The notes under the pieces: generated by a model
Told to the model about the DNA's origin: nothing
The model's input: only the letters and a program-made list of their open reading frames with translations
The model's database searches: none
From: Gonocerus acuteangulatus
Lineage: Eukaryota > Arthropoda > Insecta > Hemiptera > Coreidae
NCBI GenBank assembly: GCA_946811695.1
Contig: OX328124.1
Location: 25,856,626 to 25,920,625 of the forward strand
Direction of reading: 5' to 3'
Length of the DNA: 64,000 nt
Shown: one piece after another, positions 10,565 to 23,933 of the stretch
Layout: the number at the start of each line of letters is the position of its first letter
Position numbering within the stretch: the first letter of the stretch is position 1
Made by a program: the position numbers and the translations under genes

Positions 10565-11020
10565 TTAATGGACGTTAATAATTTAAAAATGTATAAAATA
10601 ATGGGTATTTCCAAATGACATTTTGGAAACACACATTATATTTGCGAGCATTACCAAGAAGTGTTTGGACTGGGGATGCTGATGTGTGAGGAGGCTGTGC
10701 AAGAGTTAGCCCGGGTGGACCATCACTAGGTATAGCGCAAACTCTACGAGGTACAAAATCACAGTTTATTTCTGCCATCATTGTTCAAATGAACCACAAA
10801 TAAAAATAATACGAAATAGGTAAAGTACGGTAACAGCTGACCTGTTATGCTGCCTAGGCATGCCTGCTTTCTGTAAAACCAACTAAAAATTCAAACTCCT
10901 TTAAAAATTGAATATAAAAAAAAAATATTGTAGCGAGTGTTTTCATTCTGAAGGGACTGTCCATGTCAACATCTCAAATGGTTTTGTCAAATGTTTTGGG
11001 CTGGGCGATGATAGGCCGTG
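10565..11020 (-). mobile_element. Helitron-derived segment, N-terminal coding region relic (copy 1)
   Basis: This segment is an inverted copy of 36845-37320. The minus-strand frame 10781-10575 reads CAIPSDGPPGLTLAQP and later LLGNARKYNVCFQ. The N-x-R-x-Y-N-x-x-x-F word resembles the region just upstream of the Helitron Rep N-terminal domain. The similarity is by eye and short, so the Helitron assignment is an inference; the two-copy repeat itself is seen directly. Confidence 0.45.
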
Positions 11021-12095
11021 AGTGAGCGAGTAAGTGGTATTTGAAAAATATATTGTATATACAAATGAAAAACGTAACTTATCGAAAGCAGAAAAAGATA
11101 TAGCATAAGATAAATAAATATTGTTTGCACATGTTGTTTAAAAGAAAGCGTTCCTTTATTTGTAGCCCTTACTCCTTATCTGTCTAATTTAAGAGAAGGA
11201 AGTGCTATAATAAATACAAAGGCAAGAAGGGATGAAAGGACTTGAAGAAGGACTTGGCAAGGTTTGAAGCACCCCCCACCCCTAGCCCAACTTAATTATA
11301 TCAATTAACTAAGAGGGAAGCTACTAATGGCGTCTTGACACTGAGCTATTACCCCTGGAAATTTTCCTTTTACTCCTCCTGCTTTTCCACCACCAACAGG
11401 GTGCCGCTTGTCTAATTGCAACAAATAACAATCCAAATTGCGACCCTATTCTTATCGGCAAGGGTGATGAATGTAAGATCCTGCACTCTTTAGGGAGAAG
11501 TTGCTTTCTTCGTGGAGGAGGTGAGAAAGTATTGAAGAGATGGCTGTCAGAGAATCTCATATTGAGATATTGGTATCATTTTAAAGGTTGCTTTAAGGGG
11601 TATCCAGCTATAAGCTTGTAGTTAATTTGAAAAAGTCGCAATAATAGTTAGAGTTCAGAGAACCAAGCAGAATGAGTTTTGTCCTCCACTAATGTCCGAT
11701 CATATAAACCAGATGACATGATGCAGATGCAGAACTGTAACAAACCGTCTAGACTACAGTCCGGTTCATAACCTATCATCTGAAAAGTCCGTCACGCAGG
11801 AGCTGCATAACTCCTCATAAGCACTTTCCTCAGAATTTGGGTAGTGTAGACTGCTTTCCAGAACAATTTGCTTAAAATATCCTACATAAATAAAATAAAA
11901 ACATGAATAGTTCTCTTTTAATTTTGTAATGAGTGACTGATAAATTATTAATTTGCTTCCAGAGTTATGTTTACACATGGTACCTACTACACTACGTAAT
12001 AAATACAAAAAACCTCATATTATCGTATTTTGATCTAACGCAGGATACAGTCCCTCTCCCCGCTCCTTGCGGCGCCTTTGTGAACCTATGTCTGG
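11021..12095. other. No recognisable feature
   Basis: AT-rich with a slightly GC-richer patch at 11260-11550. Short frames only. Confidence 0.45.

Positions 12096-13800
<1,705 letters not shown>

Positions 13801-13848
<48 letters not shown>
13801..13848. repeat. (TA)n microsatellite
   Basis: Pure AT array of about 48 bases. Confidence 0.95.
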
Positions 13849-13853
<5 letters not shown>

Positions 13854-14274
13854 AACAACTTTCAATGATGGGAATATTATTGACTGGGTTACGAAACGTT
13901 CGTCATTTCTCGTCGGCACGTGCCACCAATGGTAAGCTTCTCTTTTAACAACCCAATATTTCCAGCCTAAAAGGGTGATTTATTCGTGAAGTATTGAAAA
14001 AGGCCAGCATTTTATCGATATAGACCTGAGGAATGTATTGTGGATATAATACAAACACCGCATTCTGTACCAATAAAGGAAGAATGTCTTTTACCCTTTG
14101 TTGAAAAAAATTCCTGATACTAAAAGAAGGGACAAAGGAAAAGGCGATGTTAGGATATACAGGATGGAATTTGAGGGCAGAATTTACTGAATTCATCATG
14201 ATTTTTTTTATTATTATTTTACCCGCTCTTTTTTATTCATATATTTTATTAATTTTGTATTGTTTATATATTTA
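13849..14274. other. No recognisable feature
   Basis: No assignable feature. An 84-codon minus frame (14199-13945) has no recognisable motif. Confidence 0.4.
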
Positions 14275-14385
14275 AAAAGTCCGACTCGCAGGAACTGTGT
14301 CATCTTAGCGCGGTTCCGTTCATATACCTAGTGCCATTAGAAAAGGAATAGAAGCAGTTTTTCGTAGATTTTGGTCCTTTGTGAA
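14275..14385 (-). mobile_element. HINE 3' end, minus orientation
   Basis: Reverse complement of the family 3' block, including AGTCCGACTCGCAGGAACTG and TTAGCGCGGTTCC, followed by the ATAGAAGCAGTT word found in the 20856 copy. The remainder is missing. Confidence 0.75.
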
Positions 14386-15106
14386 AAAAATAAAATAAAA
14401 TAAAATATCAAAGATTATTTTAAGCGCCACAACAGATTGTATCCTATGCACAAACTGATTGTATTCTAAGCAAAATTACTTTATCCTCATTTATAACGTT
14501 CGCTCATGGAAACACAATATCAATGTTTCCCATTTTCCTACCTTGTTTTACTAAAATACTAATTTTACTGTTAAATGCAGTTAAAACAGTTGCAGGGTAT
14601 TTTCTGCCTTATTTTACTTGTTTTCTTTCATTTAAATTAAATTAAAGATCGTCACGTATAGGAGCTATAAGGTTAATGCTAGAATGAGGTTTTGTTACCT
14701 CAGTTCTAAGGTGAGCCTCTATATATCTCAGCCAGCTCTCAATAACTAATAGCAATGTATACTAAACAGAAACTTGAAGGAGAGTTTGAGGAACTGAGTT
14801 GCCGAAGTGAGGTGGAAAACACCCTTCTTCCACTCAAGCGTTTTTATTTATCCGAAAATGAGTCCCAGATTAATGACTGATAACAAAGGCACACAAAATA
14901 AAAAAAAAAAATTGGTATTTTCCAAAGACACCATTCATATATACTTATGTATTTCGACACCCTGAATCCGAATCCGTTTTACTTAAGATCAAATTTCATA
15001 TGGAGTCATTTAAGAAAAAATAACTTGAGTTTGCATTGTTCTTTTAGGCAGGAACAGAAATTAATCCATTAGAAAATGTAAACAATGAAATCATCCGATC
15101 TACATA
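14386..15106. other. No recognisable feature
   Basis: AT-rich, nothing assignable. Confidence 0.45.
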
Positions 15107-15556
15107 TCAGGTTATTCCATAAGTGATGTCGGTGGACTGCAGAATGTGTCGATCCAAGTTTTTCTGATAGCTCTTCGACTGTTACAACAGGAGTTTCATC
15201 TTCAGTAGCCTGCAGGAGTTCGCCGTCAAGCTCTGTTGGACGACCTGTAAGAAGCTTTTCTTGAAGCTTGCGCTTTCCCTTTCGAAATCGTTCAAACCTC
15301 CGCTGCACTTGTCGCTCACTAATGAAACTTTCGCCGTATATTATATAAACGTTTTCGATTAGCTGAAGCAGCATTTTCTCCTTTATATCCTTTTCTCAAA
15401 GCGTAAAATGGCGAGACAAGTGTCTTGGGAGATCACCAACCAAAATATGATAAATAGAAGTGCATTTAATACTGTAATAAACAAAAATAAATTGAAAAGG
15501 AGGGAGCACAAACAGACAGAATATTAAGAACCTACATTACTTATGGGATGACCTGA
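15107..15556 (-). mobile_element. Internally deleted mariner element with TA target duplication
   Basis: Terminal inverted repeats of about 18 bp (TCAGGTTATTCCATAAGT at the left; ACTTATGGGATGACCTGA at the right) are flanked by TA on both sides (15105-15106 and 15557-15558), as for mariner/Tc1 elements. The 450-bp interior encodes only the N-terminal part of a mariner transposase on the minus strand. It is non-autonomous. Confidence 0.8.
15130..15374 (-). pseudogene. Mariner transposase N-terminal DNA-binding domain, truncated
   Basis: The minus frame starting at 15374 reads YGESFISERQVQRRFERFR, TGRPTELDGE, then VTVEELSEKLGSTHSAVHRH. This is the double helix-turn-helix that binds the terminal repeats in mariner transposases (SER-Q-R-F and GRP linker, then ELAEKLG-x-S-x-x-x-V-x-R-H). 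The catalytic DD34D region is deleted, and the frame runs into the terminal repeat. The product could at most bind ends. Confidence 0.8.
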
Positions 15557-16190
15557 TACAAAGAATTCCCTTTTCACAGTATACATTAAGTCTCATTTCC
15601 TCAACAGAGGCAATAAAAATCATCAAACATACAGAAAGATAAGTTTGAAGCTCTCCTTTCAAGTATTGAAGAGAGATCTCCAAACTTGAAGCTATGTGGG
15701 CTATCTAGACTTGGACTAGGAGTGCTAAATCTCCTTTTAGGTTCAGGATCTTAGTGGAGAACTTCAAACGAAAACTCTCATCCGAAGTAAGTTGAAGACA
15801 AGAATCCGAACCTAAGGAATTCACTCGAACCAAATTCACTACTCAGATCAATACACCCAACAACATCGCATTAAAGCCAACGGCCATACTACGTGGACTA
15901 CAATGGTTCTCGTTGATCCCCAAAGTAAAAAACAAATCACATTAAAGAGAAGTAAAAGGTTATAAAAATTAATAATCAGACACTTAAAAATAACTTCTAC
16001 ATGAGGAGACAATCAATGCTTTTAAATTAATTTTGAACGCAAATTTTATTTTAATTCATTTTTAAAGTTCCTTGTGTAGTCGAAATTTCATTCCGCTGGG
16101 GAATGACGAAATTAGAGAAATATCTGAGTATATTTAAAATAAAGAAATCTTATATATCTTTCGATTTTATTATATTGATCAAATTATCCC
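15557..16190. other. No recognisable feature
   Basis: AT-rich, nothing assignable. Confidence 0.4.
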
Positions 16191-16500
16191 TAAACCCTAA
16201 TCCTGCTGTCCAGTCACTGTCCACTCCCAACCATCCCTATTCCCCAGCAGGACGGTAGAACAGGATGTGGCCCCGCGATCTGCTTTAAGCAATACAAGGG
16301 AGTGATAATGGAGGTTATCTTCTCCCTACAAGCCCCTAGAGTGTCTGCAGTTCTCTCGCCCCTTTTCCAGCTCCAGTACTTCGTACCGCTGCTGGTTGAG
16401 GAGTGGAGTACGGCTGCCCCTAGTAATCTCGCTTACCCGAGGAGACACGGGGGCAGCTGGTGCGGACGCTCGTGATTTTATTTTATTTTATTTTTTTCTT
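16190..16500. repeat. GC-richer block ending in a TTTTA-rich tail, possible retroposon
   Basis: About 290 bases are clearly GC-richer than the flanks and end in tandem TTTTATTTTATTTTA. Such a tail suggests a retroposed sequence, but there is no RNA polymerase III box, no clear duplication and no other copy in the window. Identity is unknown. Confidence 0.25.
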
Positions 16501-17258
16501 ATGTTTATGTGAGCACATTACAAAATATATTATTATTTTACAGAATGTAATTTCATTAAATTAATAAAAATAGTATTATATTTAAAAAAAAAAATTATAT
16601 TGATGGTCACAGGGAATAACTTGGTAACCTCAAAATCTCAGCATTTCAGGGCAACTCTCTTACAGATTGAAATAATAAGAAAGAAAGAACACTTTATTAA
16701 AATAATTGCCCTAATTAGTGGGGCTGCTAAGCGACACAGCTCTTTAATCAGTCGTCAGATAAATGTTTTGATGTGATCTTTTGGTTTCATGCAAAGGGTT
16801 AGTTAAGTCAGGGATACGGAAGTTGTATTGAAGACCAATTTTGTACGCGTGGTTGTGCCTCACGTTGGTGTTTCATTATGGTTCTTCATTAATTCTATTT
16901 TTAACCATAAATGTGATTATTAATAATTCCGAGCGAGTCTACTAGCATTTGTTCGGCTAAGATCGGGAGGATATTCATATCTAGGCCGAGTTCCTGAAAG
17001 AAAGTGCTTGTATCCTTTGGTATGGTTCCTCGAGCTCTGAACCACAGTCAAGAATGTCAAGCGTTTCCCGTAAATCAAACTTTTTTCTCTATCGACTGCA
17101 TTGGCTTGGTTGCTATTTTTTGTTTCGAACCTCACAGTGGGGTCGATAATTTAAGTGAGTTCGCTTTTCGGTTTAAATGCGACGATATCGGCAAATCTGG
17201 AGGATCCTAGATCGTCAATACAATAGACCTTTTCGAAACCGATAGTTTCTTTCCTCAA
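16500..17258. other. No recognisable feature
   Basis: AT-rich sequence; overlapping short frames on both strands at 16920-17210 lack motifs. Confidence 0.4.
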
Positions 17259-17418
17259 GAAGCCACGTTGAGTGCACCGGTTCCCGTAGATCACCGAAGT
17301 TAAGCAAAGTCGGGCGTGGTCAGTACCTGAATGGGTGACCGACCACGTGATGTTGGCATTAGGAAAGGGTGGCAACCTGTAGATAGCCCGGCGCTAATGG
17401 CCAAGATGTAGATGCGCC

Positions 17419-17463
<45 letters not shown>
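17259..17463 (+). mobile_element. 5S rRNA-derived SINE, slightly 5'-truncated
   Basis: A 5S-like head lacks roughly its first 15 bases. It includes GATCACCGAAGTTAAGCAA (box A region) and TGAATGGGTGACC (box C region). The SINE body follows (GGGTGGCAACCTGTAGATAG, GGCGCTAATGGCCAAGATGT) and a pure A-tail of about 40. The long tail suggests a recent insertion. RNA polymerase III transcription from the internal 5S promoter is expected for this class. Confidence 0.85.
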
Positions 17464-17464
<1 letters not shown>

Positions 17465-17755
17465 AAAGAAGCTCTATTAATTTGTGCTTGACATTATGAT
17501 GGCGACGAGTGATGAGAAGCATGTTATCTGGACATTTTCCCAGCACATGTGCTGGTGTTTCGGACTCTTAACTACATTTGCGAATAATTATTTTAATATT
17601 TATGACAAGAAGCCCAGATCTTTACAAGTCGGAAAGGATCAATGATTTGAGTTAGTGACTTCTTTACACTATGCATGAGTCTTAGAACATAATCATAGTG
17701 CACTTAACTCAGCGTGTTGGTAGTTGAATTGCATATTCAGAAAGCCGACCCTGTT
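17464..17755. other. No recognisable feature
   Basis: Short unassigned interval. Confidence 0.4.
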
Positions 17756-18065
17756 CATTTATATATGACCGTTCGTGCTCTGATAGCAAAAATGGGCGAT
17801 TTTAATGAAATTAATGACAAAAACACTTTTCGTGAAACAAAAGGTGAAATTCGTTAATAAGTAGAACTGTCACCAGAACACTGGTGTTTCGTCGAAATTA
17901 AGCCAAGCAAAACCATGCTGAAGGTTTCGCTATAGCTTCCAGTTACTACACTTATAAATATTTTAACGTGGGGGTCTAATGAAAGCCCAATGAAAAGGAT
18001 GGATATATAAAACTGTTTTTTTTTATGAAAACTGGAGGAAAATTAAACTTTTGGTATCGGGCACT
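17756..18065 (+). mobile_element. Old, diverged HINE fragment
   Basis: The order of blocks matches the HINE interior (a GACCGTTCGTGCTCT word, TTAATGAAATT, a GTGAAATTCGTTAATAAG-like block and a CGAAATTAAGC block), but with many substitutions. Assigned by order and spacing, so moderate confidence. Confidence 0.5.
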
Positions 18066-18330
18066 TAACCGTTTGAAGAACTTCTAGGTGGATATATCTG
18101 TGTGTTTTTATTGCTCTAGCCGAGTTAATCGTTGTAATCATGAACGAATCTGAAAGTTAGTTTTTTTTATGTTATAATATTACGTGTTACCTGGTAGACT
18201 TATCTAACGTAGTATTCTTCAATTAATGAATATATCATGCCGGTCTGTATTTTTCTAGCTCTGCCTTTGGTAGATTGAATTTCTTTTAGCGATGAGGTCA
18301 CTGAAAATAATTTAAACTTCACCATTTATG

Positions 18331-18420
18331 AAAGGGTGGCAACCTGTAGAATGTCCGATGAAGGGGTTGGCCCCTAGGCTAAGGGCCTAAATGGAAAAGC
18401 GCTTTAAAGAAAATATAATT
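18331..18420 (+). repeat. Possible relic of the 5S-SINE tail
   Basis: GAAAGGGTGGCAACCTGTAG matches the SINE body exactly, after which similarity becomes patchy, ending in AAGCGCTTTAAAG. No 5S head precedes it. It may be an old copy or the tail of the partner LINE. Confidence 0.4.
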
Positions 18421-18835
18421 TTAGGCATATTTTTTATTAATAATGATATTAATAAATGTTATAAACAGTAGTATTTAAACCAAGTTTTTCCATACAGTTT
18501 ACAGTATTCGTTTAGTCGGGTATTAACCAACTCAAGTGAACTCTGTAAAACCAATATAGGATTCCAATCACTAAAACAAGGGTAATCAATATACTAGAAG
18601 CCAAAAATATCTCAGGCCATAACTTCACATCCCCCTGTTGGCTGACCAGTGAAAGATGGAGTCATACATTAACCACTTGTACCGCCCGGTGACGCGGTAA
18701 CTTTCGATTCGTTAGTCACATTGTCCCCCGTAGAAATGGTCGTACACGACAAACAAACGGTCGCATCGGTCAAGCGGTCACTGCAGAACAGAGCGATGGC
18801 CGCTATTATCACTAATGAGATAATTAGAGTAGGTT
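18421..18835. other. No recognisable feature
   Basis: A minus frame of 74 codons (18893-18669) contains a hydrophobic stretch (IISLVIIAAIALFC) that resembles a membrane segment, but nothing else supports a gene. Confidence 0.35.
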
Positions 18836-19412
18836 TAATTGGCTGGCTGTAAACAGGTTTAGCTTGACCCTCTCTCTCATTGTCTCTAATCACTGGCTTT
18901 TGTAGCTGTCAGTCAGTTTCTCGTACCTCGCTGGATTTCTCCTAGAATCTCTTTGTCTTCTATCTACCTCAGGATTTCACACCTTCTATCTCGTTTATAG
19001 CCTCATTATCTCACACAATAATAACACATATATTTTCATCCTCTTCCTTCAGTCAATTTACGTTGTTTTTCACTTTTCTCTCTCACTCTCTCTCTCTCTT
19101 TAACTTATTATCTCCTTTTTCTCTCACTATTTTCACAAATTAAATAATATAAAAATTGTTTAATTGACTGGTTGTAAACAGGTTTAGCTTGACCCTCTCT
19201 CTGTGTCTGTAATCACTGGGCTTTTGTAACTGTCAGTCAGTTTCTACTACCTCGCTGGATTTCTGCTAGAATCTCTTTGTCTTCTATCTACCTCAGGATT
19301 TCACACCTCCCATCTCGTTTATATCCACATTATCACACACAAAACAACACACTTTCTTTCGCTTCCTTCAGTCAATTGACTTTTTTTCAGTTCTCTTTCT
19401 TTGTCTTGCTCT

Positions 19413-19478
<66 letters not shown>

Positions 19479-19485
19479 TTACGTT
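18836..19485. repeat. Tandem duplication, 325-bp period, two copies
   Basis: The block starting TAATTGGCTGGCTGTAAACA at 18836 recurs at 19161 with about 90 percent identity by eye over at least 170 bases (ACCTCGCTGGATTTC, TCTACCTCAGGATTTCACAC). Both copies end in pyrimidine-rich sequence that expanded into (TC)n in the second. Confidence 0.85.
19416..19472. repeat. (TC)n microsatellite
   Basis: Pure array of about 57 bases inside the second copy of the 325-bp duplication. Confidence 0.95.
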
Positions 19486-19559
19486 TCGCTTGCTCTCTCT
19501 CTCTCTAATGGAAATTGTTTTTCTAAGTTCTCCTTAGCTCCAAAACTAATCAAAATTTA

Positions 19560-19855
19560 AATATATATTATTTCATGAACGTCAAACGTTTGGAAAACTT
19601 TTGAACTGAATCAATCGCTTCTGAATGAGGAAAGTGAAAATGAATTATGAAAAATAATTCTATATAGTTTCTCGCAAATGTTTACAGATTTCGCATTAAA
19701 ATGGTTTCATTCGTTTCTCTACGTGATAAAACCTATTCAAAGCATACCTGCAAGTCTTTCAACGCAAAGACGTAGGCGCTATGTTTTTTCGTGCGAATTT
19801 CGCCCAAAATATACGTTTGAGGAGACCAAATTCTTCTGGTTACCTATATCGGATT
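19560..19855 (-). mobile_element. HINE internal fragment, minus orientation
   Basis: Reverse complement reads through the GCGAAATTCGCACG block, an ACTTGCAGGTA-type block and AACGAATGAAACCATTTT as in other copies. Ends are absent. Confidence 0.65.
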
Positions 19856-20013
19856 TTATTTATTTTTTTTTTTTATTTTTTTTTTTAAATAAGAAGAAGG
19901 ATTTGTGTTTTAAATGTTATCAAAATTAGACGATTTTTGGAGCTTCTAGAGAGTCAACAGACAAATATATAAACATAGGGCTAAAAATGCAGTCATGGCA
20001 TGCGGAACTGAAG

Positions 20014-20015
<2 letters not shown>

Positions 20016-20073
<58 letters not shown>
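20016..20073. repeat. (TA)n microsatellite
   Basis: Pure array of about 58 bases. Confidence 0.95.
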
Positions 20074-20076
<3 letters not shown>

Positions 20077-20855
20077 GCCACTAATGATTTTTGTATTGAG
20101 GAACAGTGTTTAGAAGGGGTCTTATAACCTGTCTTATCATTAACTCCACTATCACAACAAACGTAAGTTTTCCACTTTATCTGTTCAGTAAATGTGGAGA
20201 AGATATTCAAGAGAGTTGGTCCCAGAACTTAGATACAGGTTGAAAGGTTAGTCCTTGAGAGGTGTAGTTCTGAAGACGGCGGTAGCCAAGGAGACCAACT
20301 ACCTTTTATCTTGGCTCCTGAAGAGGCCCCAAGGAACTCGCCTAAAGTTTCTGCTCCAGATAGGTGGGGCTTGAGGGGGTGTATAAGCTCTTTGCTCAGC
20401 CAACTTCAAAACCTCCGCGAATTCCTCAACTACCTCTTCCGCCTATCTCAATACACTGTTATCAATAACAGGAGGCCGGCCTATCTGCTTTTTCTCTCTC
20501 GGCCATCAATTCGCATTTCCTCCTGATCGGGTTTCCTCCCTAACATCCTCTAACACATAGTTTCCAGAGTAATAACATCTGTACAAGACTCAGTACTAGA
20601 GATGGGCGATCTGAATCGATCTTTTTAACACGATATATCTAGAATACCGTAATATAAAGTGTACATTTTATTTAAAATATTTAATTACTTAATCTCACCT
20701 CTTGTAACTAAATCTCATTTCAATAAATTAACTGAAGAAAAAATTTACAGAACACTGTCCTCTGTCCAGTAACAGACTTTTGTTACAACAATAAAATTAT
20801 ACAACGACTCAATACCTTCCATTTCACCAACTAGAAGGAAGGATGTATTATAATA
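20074..20855. other. No recognisable feature
   Basis: Includes a GC-richer stretch at 20280-20540 with a 71-codon plus frame but no identifiable domain. Confidence 0.4.
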
Positions 20856-21277
20856 AAAAGTCCGCCTCGCAGGAACTGCATTATCTTAGCGCGGTTCCGT
20901 TCTTATCCCTAGTCTTATTTGGAAAGATTAAAATAGAAGCAGTTATTGTTTTGGTTCCACTTTTCTTGAAAGGTCTTGATTTATGATCTTACCTGGATGG
21001 GTCGGCCAACGCCAGAAAGGCCACCGCTAGGAAGTTGAAAATTGTCACAAGGTCTTCGAATCTCTCTCGAAGCTATATTTCTAACAATAAATTGTTGTTC
21101 TTATTTTACTTAACCTGTTTTATTGTCAAATACATTATCCAACTATAAGCAATTAAAAAATAACAAGAGTTAAAAACAGACAAAAAGAACCGTTCAAATA
21201 ACCGAAATCAATTACTTTAAAGTTTTAAGCACTTATTTTCCTATTGACATCGCCTAATCAAAACTTTCTTCAGAACC
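20856..21277 (-). mobile_element. HINE 3' part, minus orientation
   Basis: Runs from the terminal AAAAGTCCGCCTCGCAGGAA through TTAGCGCGGTTCC and the ATTTGACAATAAAAC-type block (reverse) to the GACATCGCCTAATCAAAA block. It is then cut by the start of the plus-oriented HINE at 21278, suggesting that a later copy landed in an older one. Confidence 0.75.
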
Positions 21278-21415
21278 TTTTAGCGCGGTTCCTCCCTCCC
21301 CCATAGGGAGGAACCCCGCTTATAAGGTTGATCTCATGACGCAATCCGGAAGTGCCGACTAGAAAATTTTGCGTTTCAGAACCCATAGAGACCGAAAATG
21401 ATAGTGGTTAAAATT

Positions 21416-21468
<53 letters not shown>

Positions 21469-21736
21469 ATATTATATATATACAGCGGTTTCTTCGCTGG
21501 GGAGAATTATTCGTGTTCTTCATCCGGCATTCACCAGCGGTCTGTTTTTTAGCGTGATATTTCGCAGAAATCCTATTCTGCTTCTTCAGACGGTTGTCCA
21601 TTTTAGACTTTTTTAGTTTGTTATTTTTAAATAACCTATAATAAATTGATCTTGTATCGTCGCCTGTTGACAACATGTGGAGCCGATGGAACTGTTAAGA
21701 AGTTTTTCTTCGTCTAAGCCAGAAATGAGCGAACAG

Positions 21737-21796
<60 letters not shown>

Positions 21797-21833
21797 CTGT
21801 TCGCTCATTTCTGGCTTAGACGAAGAAAAACTT

Positions 21834-21893
<60 letters not shown>

Positions 21894-22032
21894 AATTTGA
21901 ACCACCATCATTTTGGATCTCTAGGGGTTCTGAAACGCAAAATTTTCTAGTCGGCACTTCCGGATTGCATCATGCGATCCACCTTATAAGGGGGGTTCCT
22001 CCTTATGGAGGGAGGGAGGAACCGCGCTAAAA
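21278..22032. mobile_element. Two HINE heads in inverted orientation around (TA)n and a PLE repeat fragment
   Basis: A plus-oriented head (21278-21417) begins TTTTAGCGCGGTTCC and ends in (TA)n. A minus-oriented head (21893-22032) ends GGAACCGCGCTAAAA. Between them are three (TA)n tracts (21418-21464, 21741-21792, 21837-21891), a PLE terminal-repeat fragment with a hammerhead motif (about 21476-21690), and perfectly inverted arms AGCCAGAAATGAGCGAACAG (from about 21718) against the same word reversed after the second (TA)n. The arrangement can extrude as a cruciform. Confidence 0.75.
21553..21598 (-). ncRNA. Hammerhead ribozyme motif in an orphan PLE repeat fragment
   Basis: Minus strand: CUGAAGA, one extra A, stem II GCAGAA/UUCUGC (six pairs), GAAA, a loopless UAU stem III and a terminal UC. 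Stem I pairs CGU with ACG. It has the same layout as the PLE-1 motif but a different sequence, so it belongs to another PLE family. No endonuclease ORF is nearby. Confidence 0.65.
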
Positions 22033-22144
22033 ATAAGGTTCCAAGCTGTGCTCTTAATTTGTGTAACCACTATTTTCTATTATTATTTTATTCTATATTT
22101 TTCTTATTTGATAAGCCTATATACGCAATAATGCCCATAATATA

Positions 22145-22146
<2 letters not shown>

Positions 22147-22208
<62 letters not shown>
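22147..22208. repeat. (TA)n microsatellite
   Basis: TA array with one GTATA interruption. Confidence 0.95.
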
Positions 22209-22212
<4 letters not shown>

Positions 22213-22491
22213 AATCAGTAGTTTCATGATATATTATTCTTTTAAGAAAAATTGTCTCAAATATTTCTACATTCAGGTTACAGATACATTTTTCATACTA
22301 TCAAGTATTCAATTTGACTTATTTAGGCCAATTCGCAGTAGTTTTAGGCGATTTTCGAATTTGCATCGATTCGAATCGAAATGAAATAAGAATTTCGTAA
22401 ATAATTGAAAGTTATCGAAATCGATCCATATCTTTTGAATTGATCTGAAATTGACAATCTTTTTTTGTGGATCCATCTTTTCATTTCGATT

Positions 22492-22495
<4 letters not shown>
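22209..22495. other. No recognisable feature
   Basis: Short AT-rich interval between two TA arrays. Confidence 0.4.

Positions 22496-22546
<51 letters not shown>
22496..22546. repeat. (TA)n microsatellite
   Basis: Pure array directly abutting the inverted 143-bp repeat unit. Confidence 0.95.
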
Positions 22547-22548
<2 letters not shown>

Positions 22549-22700
22549 GCTCCCCACTCCGGAGCGAAATTACTAATTTGCTCATCCTGGTATATTATAA
22601 CGAAACTCGGAATACGTCATGGTTATCTAATTAGAAAGAAGTGTTGTAAAGACGAACTAAGTCGGTCTAGGGGGGGGGGGGTTACTTTGTACTAGGTTTG
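22547..22700 (-). repeat. Single unit of the 143-bp repeat, inverted
   Basis: Reverse complement contains TTTACAACACTTCTTTCT, a CCGAGTTTCGTT block and the C-run (G-run on this strand at 22670-22681) of the 12096-12829 array. As there, it adjoins (TA)n at the downstream end, so the TA tract may be a normal terminus of this repeat. Confidence 0.75.
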
Positions 22701-23030
22701 AATAGAACTTTCAAGTGAAACGTAAGTTAGCAAAGCTGCCGCTAGGAGCGCCTCTTTCTTTATATTACTTCTCACGTCTACCGCCAGGGTTGCTGTTTCC
22801 CGTTCCCGCTTTAGACGAAAATGTAAAGTTTTCGTGTATTTATTAAGCAGTTTAGTACCAAGCATATACAAAACTCTGCAAGGAAATTATTTAAAAAATA
22901 ATTTGATTGAGTTGCTCATTATAAATGTAAAAGAGCAGAACTATTCATGTTTTATTTTGTTTATTTAGGTTATTTTAAGCAAATTTTTCAGGAATGCAGT
23001 CTACACTACCCAAATTATGTAAACACAAAA
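22701..23030. other. No recognisable feature
   Basis: Nothing assignable. Confidence 0.4.
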
Positions 23031-23137
23031 AAATACACCCACTTTTTTTTTTTATGACTAGATGAAGGGTATTAAATGATAATACCAACAAGGATGAGGA
23101 ATAACCCTTCACAGCTGTACAACATACTTTTATTTCA

Positions 23138-23175
23138 ACGTTTCGGACCGTTCGTCCATCTTCAGGCAATCTACA
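23138..23175 (-). ncRNA. Hammerhead-like motif, PLE-2 left arm
   Basis: Minus strand: CUGAAGA, one extra U, stem II GGAC/GUCC, GAAACGUU. Stem III would be a loopless ACGU, and stem I pairing is weak, so activity is doubtful. Confidence 0.5.
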
Positions 23176-23933
23176 ATAGTATACTCATTACTAGAAACTG
23201 CCAAAAACAAGCTTTATAATAACTATCAACCAAAAACCTTAAATCATCTAATGCAATTATTAAATTTTATTTACTTAATTATAACTCACCATATCCTGTC
23301 ACTAATTAAAATAACATTTCAAACGTCATACATTAAAACAAATGATTCCTATAAGGAACCAACTCAAAAACACTTGAAGACAATTAAAAATGTTCAACCT
23401 CACACAGCCATATTAGAAACCTTATCAACCTATGTACTTAGGCCTATTATATTTTACATAACTAAAATAACATTAAAATATCACATTTCAAATAATTAAA
23501 ATGATTTATCTATGACATATCACAGATAACTTTATTAATCATTACTTAACGTATATTTGTTAAAATATTTAATATAAATTGCACTGAGGTATGTAACCAA
23601 GATCATTAAACTATGAAAGGAATCTATTACAATGTCATCAGAAATTAATTTTATTTAATATGTCAACATACTGTTGTCCTATACCTTTAACATCAGTTTT
23701 GAAATTAATGGTTTTATTAATATTTTTAGTTATGTAAATGGATTCAGTTAATTTTCTAGCTTTGATATCATTAACAGTTTTTAAAATCTTTACATTATCA
23801 TAATCAAACATATGTTGTTTTGTGAAAGCATGAATTGCCAATGCTGTAGTATTAATTTTTTTACTATTATTACAAATGTTTTACTATTATTAGAATGTAA
23901 TATCCATGTCTAGATATCTCAGTCTATTGTTCT

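Noticed and set aside
16920..17375. Overlapping 60-75 codon frames on both strands
   Set aside because: Part overlaps the 5S SINE; no domain and no coding asymmetry.
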